Assembly: GCA_963576475.1 (NCBI GenBank)
Contig: OY754975.1
Location: forward strand, 18,175,381-18,239,380
Direction: 5' to 3'
DNA length: 64,000 nt
DNA from: Molanna angustata
Taxonomy: Eukaryota; Arthropoda; Insecta; Trichoptera; Molannidae
This document shows positions 56,455-64,000 of the stretch, one piece after another (the first letter of the stretch is position 1; each line of letters starts with the position of its first letter). Made by a program: the position numbers and the translations under genes. The notes beneath the pieces were generated by a model. That model was not told where the DNA came from. It saw only the letters and a list, made by a program, of their open reading frames with translations, and ran no database searches.

Positions 56455-56870
56455 CCAGAAATTGAAAGAAGAACAAGATAACTAAGTATCATTATTTAAA
56501 AAAATAATCATCACAATTACAAGTCGAGATATTGCATCATCAAAAATATCGTTCTTAAAGACAGATGTATGGTGAAGGGAATTGTTAGAGTTGGAAATGA
56601 AACTTTCCATTCTTTACCCATCAGAAATTTATATTCTCAATTATGTTGTCGAACTAGGTATAGGAACATTGGTAAAAAGGGCTTCACTTTGACTGATTAT
56701 TTTTTTCTACTTTTATGCGTCATCAGCCTAGAAGGTACTACATCTCCCAGATAAACTACCTTCTAGGTAGGCCATCCTCACACGAGGATACAAAGATCGC
56801 ATCTCGAATAGCCTGGAAACTAATGGACTGAGAGTCTGGACGACTCGACAATCTCGTCATCCTGATACAG
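56455..56870. other. Small hairpin, no gene
   Basis: CTAGAAGGTA near 56729 pairs with TACCTTCTAG near 56758. Nothing else recognised. Confidence 0.4.
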
Positions 56871-56876
56871 CGCTGT

Positions 56877-57290
56877 TCTTCCCCCAACACCACCCGTACT
56901 GTTTATAAGAACTAATCAGGCCCCTTTCAAAACTCTGAAAGAATACATAAAGAACATGAGCAGAATCCAGAGATCTCTAAAACCTTGTAGACACTGCGTA
57001 TAGTGCTTATCTTATTATAAAAAAACAGATCTTATTATAAAGAAACATTCGACTCACCGTTTACTGATAGTGAAGATTAGAGTGAACCGTATTTACGACA
57101 AAAATTCTTGATAGCTGAAATTGCTCTTCGTGGCTACAAAGTCCGCATCCAAAGAAATTCTCTCGGACATCGCTGTAGAGTTCTCGTTGGAATGATGACA
57201 TGGAGAAATTAAGGCATTCCCATAGGATATGCTCAAAAGTCATATCAGGTTTATCACAAAGCTGTTATGAAGACGAATTGGACAAGCTCA
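56877..57290 (-). pseudogene. R1-clade LINE 3' fragment
   Basis: The minus strand reads FEHILWECLNFSMSSFQREL then YSDVRENFFG, aligning with the zinc-knuckle end of the 38-kb ORF. Its 3'UTR ends GGTGGTGTTGGGGGAAGA at 56877. Coding frame is damaged near 57130, and a local GATCTTATTATAA duplication occurs in the UTR. Confidence 0.85.
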
Positions 57291-57299
57291 TACAACAAT

Positions 57300-57940
57300 T
57301 CTTAAAAAAGGTGTCTTCTACTTGTTGCCCATAACCCAGGTCTTTTAAAATCTTATGTTATGTCGCTCACTATCCTAGTATCCAGGAAAATTTAATATCC
57401 TCGTATGAGGAGGGCTTTATACATGAAGCTTTAAAAGTGAGAGATGTACCTTCTAATAACATGAGCTGTATTGCTTTGAAATTATGGATCAGGTATTTGT
57501 GATTTACGTATGCGCACTGTTTACTGTATAATTTGACGTATTCCTACTTTCAATATATTTTTCACCCTTCCATTGCGTTAAAAGATTCCAAAATTCAATT
57601 ATACAATAGTCTACGGACAAAGTATTGTGTTTATATAGATTCATATCCATATAAAATTATGTTACGTTTATATACATTATGTAAAATATGCCTATTTTCA
57701 TTTTTTGTGTAAATACGAGTTAATTTGAAGAAATTATACAAAAAAATAAAAGAAATAACTGACCGTTTGTAATGATAACAAATAACATACAGTTATCAAC
57801 CCACACGCCAATAATAAATAATAATTAACAGAATAATTGTTCATGCGTAAATGATCCGAAAATTTCCCTGCGAAATATATAGATGGCGTGGCGAGCGTCA
57901 GAAGGCAAATATTAAATAAATAAATACAAAGGTTCGAGGT
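57300..57940. other. No recognisable gene
   Basis: AT-rich DNA, nothing supported. Confidence 0.4.
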
Positions 57941-57944
57941 CCCG

Positions 57945-58100
57945 CTACGGTGAGGAATTTCGGCTTAATTTTATGGGTTGCAAGTAAGAGGGGGTTGACT
58001 GCGGGAGATAGATGAACACCCGGGGGTTTGGCACGATTCCGCCCCCGCGGCTCTGGGGTCAGTGTTTACTATTTAAAGGTCCGCACTGGCCTCCCTTTAT
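57945..58100 (+). other. GC-rich patch 6
   Basis: CGCTACGGTGAGGAATTTCG, CACCCGGGGGTTTGG and TCCGCCCCCGCGGCTCTGGG. Short GC-rich patch; no ORF or repeat match. Confidence 0.5.
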
Positions 58101-58280
58101 GTTCACAGATTCACTTTTTTTATTTCTCTCTAATTACTGTCCAACTCTAAATCGCACTATCTACATTTTTTATACGTCACTTATATTGCTAGTTTGTCTA
58201 TGATAATATATTTTCGTTCTCTTATTGTTTTGGTGTATTTTAGAAACATATCTGATATATGATTTTCATCAGGAGTTGAT

Positions 58281-58670
58281 CTTCCCCCATCAACATATAT
58301 TGTGCTTATGGGGACTAATAACGGCCCTTTGCAAAAGAAGAATCAGGAGAACTCTAAAACTTTGCAGATATTGCGCAAGTGCCAGATAGAGCTAATTATG
58401 ATGTAACAGCTGGCTCACCGTACACTGAAAGAGAAGATGAGAATGGATCGTACTTTTGACAGAAAATATTAAAAGCCCTGAAGTAGCTCTTCGTGACTAC
58501 AAAGTCCGCGTGTCCATTGGGTCCAAAAAAATTCCCTTTGACATCGTTGTAGAGTTCTCGTTGGAAAGTTGACACGGAGAAGTTATTGCATTCCAATAGG
58601 ATATTATACTCAGAAGTCTGTACAGTGTTATCACAAAGTTGACATGAGAACGAATCTGTAGCTATGAGTA
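58281..58670 (-). pseudogene. R1-clade LINE 3' fragment
   Basis: The minus strand reads SFSCQLCDNTVQTSEYN, LLECNNFSVSTFQRELYN, DVKGNFFGPNGHADFV, AFNIFCQKYD. The CCHC histidine region is disturbed by an indel (SEYNILLEC for SEHILWEC). The 3' end is TGATGGGGGAAGA at 58281. Confidence 0.88.
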
Positions 58671-58739
58671 GTTTAAATATATTTAGAATTAAAAAAAAAT
58701 AACGTAAACTCCAGCACATGCCCATGGTTTAGTGGAATG

Positions 58740-59030
58740 GATAATTCCACATCACTCTAATCGACATTTTATTAGATAGAAAAGGATGTCAAGAATTTTT
58801 TGGGTTCATCCAATTAACATGAAAAGAGAACAGTGTGGAGCATTCTTTATTTTATTCCCAGACCTAATAAAAGATGAAGAAAAGTTTCTCTCCAAGCTTT
58901 GTAGTTTTATTTTTGTCTTTATATTTGATATAGGTTTTGTCCCATAAAACCAACCTAGGTTCAACAAAACCAATTAATAACCCCATATCTATCTCCATTT
59001 TTGAAAAAATATTTGGACAAAGTTGCACTG
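58740..59030. other. No recognisable gene
   Basis: Nothing supported. Confidence 0.4.
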
Positions 59031-59034
59031 CAAA

Positions 59035-59345
59035 ACAACGCGGACGTGCTCTCTATGTAGATTTACCTGGGCGACTAACGGCTACACGCCGCCGGTGTGT
59101 ATGAAAGCTAGTTGCGTGTTCCATACACTACTGTGAGTTTAGCGGCCGGCTAACCGGCAATCCGATCTGTAGTGTGTCCGGCGTGTACCCGTCCATCGCC
59201 GGCCCGGAAAATTATGCCGGTGCGTGTGAAAGCTACCATGCATGCCCATACACTTCGCTGCCAGTACCCAGTACCCAGTAGCCGGTACACGGCGCTTACC
59301 CGGCTCCGGCTACCAGACAACCGGGACGTGTGAAAAGGCACTTAT
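59035..59345. mobile_element. GC-rich non-autonomous DNA transposon candidate (hAT-like?)
   Basis: The right end read inward (AAGTGCCTTTTCACACGTCC, CGGTTG) loosely mirrors the left end (GCACTGCAAAACAACGCGGA, CGTG). The interior is full of CCGG, GCCGG and GTGTGAAAGCTA words on both strands, the subterminal-motif pattern of many hAT MITEs. TSD not resolved. Confidence 0.45.
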
Positions 59346-59404
59346 TGATCATTTTTGTAAGTTTATTCAAATAATTTGAAAATAGAATCATACTAGGAAG
59401 AAAA

Positions 59405-59565
59405 ATTGTGGCACAGTTGGTAAGCCGTTAGGGTTCTGTGCGGGCGTCCTGGATTCGATCACCAGCAGAGGAGAAATTTATTTAAATAAATTTCTCACGC
59501 AAATGTTAAGTTGGAAGAAATTGCCGTATGGCAAAAAACTTGCCACTTGCTTAGGGTGCAAGATG
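59405..59565 (+). mobile_element. SINE-2 copy
   Basis: Head TGTGGCACAGTTGGTAAGCC, decayed box B, body with AAATTTATTTAAATAAATTT, TTGCCGTATGGCAA and CTTGCCACTTGC. A short internal deletion removes the CTGGGCTG segment. Confidence 0.85.
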
Positions 59566-59569
59566 TTTT

Positions 59570-59930
59570 TTACTATTTCTATAAAAATTGAAAAACAGAC
59601 TAAGAATATTCTAACATTTTTTGGGGGTTTCGGTTCTTTTTCTTCATCGACTATTAAGTCATTTGACTTTTGAAGGTGGAATATCCTGAGAGAAGGAGAA
59701 CCAACTGTCCTTCCATCTGTTCATATGTGTTCCGGGTAGCCTACTGCTGTCGAGTATTTCTGTCTTTACAAATTTTACAATTCCATTGTCGTCCATGAGT
59801 TCGTGGGCTTTTAAGAAGCGAACACTAAAAAAACCTTTTAATTTATTTATTATCTCGCAAAAAAATATGGAAAATGATCGATATCGGAATCAGAACATAA
59901 ATGTCATCTGACTTTTTATATACTGTATAT
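59570..59930. other. No recognisable gene
   Basis: Nothing supported. Confidence 0.4.
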
Positions 59931-59934
59931 AGTG

Positions 59935-60055
59935 TGCCTCTGAGGATGCCAGCTGTGACTGGCAAAAACGCCAGCTGTGACTGGCAAGCTGTGAGGATGC
60001 CAGCTGTGACTGGCAAATAAAAATACTCATTGTGCAATCTAACTGTGTTTCTATT
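59935..60055 (+). mobile_element. Penelope-like terminal fold, copy 2, locally triplicated
   Basis: TGCCTCTGAGGATGCCAGCT aligns with 18025; the stem GCCAGCTGTGACTGGC occurs three times in tandem here (59946-60020), then AAAAATACTCATTGTGCAAT as in the 18-kb copy. The GAAA core reads AAAA. Confidence 0.5.
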
Positions 60056-60489
60056 TATAAGTTTTTTTTTTACAATTTATAATTATGAACTTCCACTGCG
60101 TCAACACTTATGGCATTGGAATGGTTTGGACACATTGTCATCAAAAGAACAACATATTCAGCAGCCCATAAAAATCTCAATAATATTATATCAAAAATAT
60201 GTCGGAGATTACGGAATTGATAACTTGTTTCTTCATAATATGAGTATAGTTGAATATAATATAGTATGAATCTAATTGACCCAGATTTGTATGTCAATGC
60301 GAACATGTCATAATGTATAATAATTGCAACGACAATAACTGGCATTCATTCCAATAATATTTGGATGTTTATTTGATAACATACATATTCTTACAATCGT
60401 GCATCGTCTCTCACGTGATCATCTATAATTGTTCTCTCATACATCTTTGCTTTAATTAGTCGCGAGAAACAAGCAAATACAAAATTTCA

Positions 60490-60890
60490 GAAAATATAGA
60501 AAGTTTTTAGGTCTACAATAATTTTATACTCAGAATTTCCAATTTTTGTTCCAATCAGGGTTTATCAACATTTGAATACTACCTAAATTATTAATACCTT
60601 AATAATATTAACATATTTTTACATTTTTTTTTAATATTTATTTTTCATTACAGAATACAAAAATACATTAGACAATTAAATACAATAATAATTCAAAAAT
60701 ATTGCCCCATTAGAAGTGCGGACACTTGTGTATGGGGCAAGAGAAACATTTAAATAATATAATTAACAGTAAGAAAAAAAAACTAATCTAAACTAATTCT
60801 AACAACGGACATTAAATTTGTATACATAATTTGTTATTGGCAGATTGTTATTGGGTGCGTGTCAAATAACCATCCGACACAGCACCCGTC
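60490..60890. repeat. Interspersed repeat pieces and SINE-3 tail
   Basis: 60490-60600 matches 28660-28790. At 60690-60745, TTGCCCCAT and ATGGGGCAA form a 9-bp stem, probably in a minus-strand LINE 3'UTR. At 60830-60890, GATTGTTATTGGGTGCGTGT matches the SINE-3 3' end on the plus strand. Confidence 0.5.
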
Positions 60891-60894
60891 AGCC

Positions 60895-61700
60895 GCCCGA
60901 GACATACAACAACAAAATTAAATAAAAAATCACATTATATTCACACATACGCGCACATGTATTGGTACTCAAGCTCTTTTATATTCAATTCCATTTTTGA
61001 ATAACTTGCAGTTGTTAACTAACTTTATATCCTTCATTGGCATTAAAAAAAATATGTCTCATTTCAGTCATTAATAAAGATGTGGCGGATTTTGAAACTC
61101 AAACGATATCTGCTTTTTCATAAAAAATCGGGCACTCATTTCAAGAGGGTTTTTGTTTATTTCAGGTTCACTGTGTATTTTCGCTTTCACTCATTTATTA
61201 GCAGAATGAATTCGGTACAATGTGTACAACCTTTGTTAAAAATTTTCAAGGCACCAAATACGTGTGTTTACATATTCAAATACATGTTTTTGTTTATTTT
61301 GAGAAAATTACGCAGCAAGGCGATTCGCGTAATAAATTGTTTAACTTTGGTGTGTAAATAAAGAGTCTTATAATTTTTTATTTCAGTTAGCAAATAATTT
61401 TAAATGTCTCCATGAAAGAAATGATACGTTACAATTTCAAAATATTTGTAAAAATAATGTAAAATCGGTACCTATTTGATGTTGGTTTGAAACTTTGGAG
61501 ATTAGGTATACAAGGCCAGCAAGCATCAATAATGTTTTATTCACTGTGTAGTTTCAGAAGAAAAAATTAAAATTATTCCCAGAAAGTAAAGACTATTTGT
61601 GTGTACTAGTCACGTTTTCTTTAAAACAAATCTAAAATACTAATATATCAAATACTATCAGAGATCACTGACATGGATCCTACATTTACTATGTTTTAAA
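60895..61700. other. No recognisable gene
   Basis: A 93-codon frame at 61080-61361 (starts MWRILKLKRYLLFHKKSG) has no known domain. Confidence 0.35.
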
Positions 61701-61708
61701 CTCATGTT

Positions 61709-62105
61709 TTAATTTTTTCTCATTTGAAATACAATATAGGCAGAGAGAACAGAACGCCACACTATTCTATCTTGACATACATTCACCGCCTCGTCAACAT
61801 TCATGCTACGTCTCATGCATGTTCTTCTATTGTTCAGACTTCTAACATTTCCTACTTTCAGAATATCGTTCACATGGTCGTGCCATCCCTTTCTTGGGCG
61901 CCCCCGACCTCTTTTTCCATTCCTGTCAGCCTTATATATTTTTTTCGTCAAGCGTTCTTCATTCATTCTTTCCACGTGACCAAACCATCTAAGTGTGTTA
62001 ACTTTCATTCTAGTTACTACATCTTTCTTCATCTTACATTCTTTCCTAGTGACCTCATTTCTAACTCTGTTCTCTGTGCCTACCCCGCGAGGGACATGGC
62101 GTGAT
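61709..62105 (-). pseudogene. RTE-C LINE 3' end, best copy
   Basis: The minus strand reads KVNTLRWFGHVERMNEERLT, KKIYKADRNGKRGRGRPRKG, WHDHVNDILKVGNVRSLNNR, RTCMRRSMNVDEAVNVCQDR, IVWRSVLSAY. This is a clean C-terminal RTE-like tail: LRW.GHV.RM, GRGRPRK.W, NRR.CM, CQDR..WRS. The open frame extends upstream to about 62105. No palm or endonuclease domain. The TATGTATGTATGT repeat at 62108 separates it from E41. Confidence 0.9.
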
Positions 62106-62124
62106 GGTATGTATGTATGTAAAA

Positions 62125-62700
62125 AACGAGTGGGTTGTGGCCAACGCTAAGCTACTCACTACCAAGTCATTCTATAGTATTCAAATTTTGTATGTAAAAT
62201 ATTAAGCATTAACATGAAATGACTTCGTTCAATTATTTTTTTATTTAAATATTTTATTATGATAACTTGACAATTCTTCAATGTCATTTTATGAAAGCGA
62301 TTTGTTTTTTTACCAATTTTAAAATAATAATTTCAATATTTATGCTTCCTGAGCTTGGGATCACTTCAAAATATTTGACAGTTAAAAAAAATGAAAAGCA
62401 CTATTCAGATATCCTTCAAAATCTATTGAGGTCTAAGCGAGTATTAGATATACAAATTTTCAAAATTTGAAAGGAATCGAATGAGTACTTTAGTCTTTAA
62501 TCAATAAATTAAAATAAAAACGCCGTTAATAGCACACAGCACATGACATATATAGTACACAGCACACACAGATACATTGTGACGAAATTTACAGAATACA
62601 ATCTCAGCATCATACTAGTTGATAATCTGCATAAAAAATAGCCTTAAAAATTGCGAAATCATAACTCCCCACTATATCGCCATGGGTTAGTGAGGAGTAA
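62125..62700 (+). mobile_element. Element E41, unexpanded copy
   Basis: Aligns with 30405-31612 on both sides of the array. Where that copy has about 17 units, this one has about one: AGCACACAGCACATGACATA and TAGTACACAGCACAC (62531-62570). Right end GTTAGTGAGGAGT at 62687. Confidence 0.88.
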
Positions 62701-62704
62701 AAAC

Positions 62705-64000
62705 AATTTATTTATTCATAAACGATTTGGTGATTTCCTACTTTATATATTTTGTAAATAATTTATAATTATTATATAAACTAGAGATCACAATAAAACA
62801 TTCGCTGTAAATACGTGTCTTATTTCCAAACAATGGTTTAGGTTATGTTGTACATAAACATTCAGAATTAATTTTCTTTTGTGTTTTGAAACTATTAAGT
62901 GCAAAAACACTACTGATGCGTGCTGGCCTTGTATATACTCCAAAGTTGCATTGGGACAAGGGTTTATTAGAAATTTCCTACGGGTCGTTTATAGAATGTT
63001 GGTACATTAGACTTCAACGCATATTATCCGCGAACATCGTGTTTTTAAAAATGTATCATTTTGGTAATAAACCCGTTGGGCTGTCGGTAGTGGCGATCTA
63101 GATCATTAGGCATTACCGTGTAATGTAATGGTCGCCAGAATTCTATGTTTGAAATCCAAATTGCAAAGCAATAGAATTCCCAACCCAAATAATAAAAGTT
63201 TTGCTCTTGTGTATGTGAGGCATTAGTCCCGCAAACACGCACTTGTTTAACTCGCACATTTAAACGGCACAGAACAAAAAATGATGCCACACGATGAGAG
63301 CGAAAAGTTTGAAATTGAAGATTTTTTGTTAAAATGTCGTTGAAGGTCCCATTGTAACTAGATCGCCTGAAGGGGATGTTAATCCGGTGTATATGTATAT
63401 TTTTACAGGGCATTAAAGGCATGTCCGAATACCTATAGTATACGACAAAGGGGGGTACTTTTATATCCCGTTATACAATATACAATACACCGAGTAGATA
63501 CGCAAGTCTAACGATTAGGAGATTAACAGTGGGTAGCTACCTACTACAGCATCCGGAAACAGAATGGAGATGACCAAATGTTTTTTTTCTGTTGTAACGA
63601 TTTCACGAATATAAAATGTTATTGAAATTTTTGGTACCTCTACAAACGTATGATCACAAGTTTGTTTTATAAATATTAAACCTTTTTACAGATAACTTGT
63701 ACATTGGCAAAATTATTACCAAGCTTATTGTTTATAGCTAAATCTCAACAAATCAGAATCGATTTAATAGAAAACAAAGTGTGCTCTATGGCAAACACCC
63801 TCAAAACTCACAGTGAGTAAAAAATACCCTCAACACTCGATGATTCACTAACTCACTACCATTGGCATTAATGTAACTAGACAAAGTCCAATACCAACCC
63901 TCGCACTTACCTTACAACTGTTAGACTGACTACCTGAAATCCCGCAAAGGTTTCCTAAGACATAGTGAGCCACTTAAATCATCTCCAGAGGAAGCCAGGC
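62705..64000. other. No recognisable gene
   Basis: Short open frames at 62886-63101 (plus) and 63045-63422 (minus) lack recognisable motifs. The sequence is less repetitive than the rest of the window and could include unique host DNA. Confidence 0.4.

Overview
This window looks like repeat-dominated, AT-rich DNA from an insect nucleus. The evidence is relics of R1-clade, RTE-like, jockey/CR1-like and Penelope-like retroelements, four tRNA-derived SINE families, many inverted-repeat elements, and frequent GTAGGTAC-type words that are common in moths and butterflies. Lepidoptera is my best guess; this is inference, not proof. I see no bacterial features, no rRNA, no CRISPR and no convincing complete host gene. 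The two longest open frames besides the transposon ones (25264-26556 and 30748-31500) are artefacts of tandem arrays whose unit lengths are not multiples of three.

Layout. 1-10 kb: an AT microsatellite, an RTE 3' end, old interspersed repeats, a retroposon with a 102-base poly(A) tail and a six-unit satellite of about 114 bp (8478-9135). 10-20 kb: two copies of a small retroposon with target-site duplications (TSDs), a large foldback element carrying a SINE, several RTE 3' ends, SINE fragments and very clean hairpins. 20-32 kb: more foldback copies, a jockey/CR1-like LINE 3' end (23679-24553), a 77-unit 16-bp minisatellite, a (GT)n tract and an element containing a 41-bp tandem array. 32-38 kb: GC-rich islands, SINEs and a rearranged foldback copy. 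38-45 kb: the best-preserved coding sequence, a 520-residue R1-clade reverse transcriptase fragment flanked by a 13-bp TSD and inserted in the 3'UTR of another LINE; then palindromic and nested TIR elements and a 16-bp minisatellite. 45-64 kb: RTE and Penelope relics, more 3' pieces of the R1-clade family, SINEs, further GC-rich islands, and an unexpanded relative of the 41-bp array element.

The genes do not form a pathway. What can be read is a layered insertion history, with several insertions dated by nesting and by unoccupied homologous sites inside the window. The most interesting signals are: a 3'UTR stem-loop shared by four LINE tails with different stem sequences; a single-copy seed and an expanded version of the same 41-bp unit in two copies of one element; a foldback family whose copies are different deletion products; a small retroposon defined by exact TSDs; a set of near-perfect hairpins; and GC-rich, G-run islands in otherwise AT-rich DNA.

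Family labels used below (FB1, E41, RP, P1, M3, RTE-A to RTE-D, SINE-1 to SINE-4) are my own names for repeats seen within this window.
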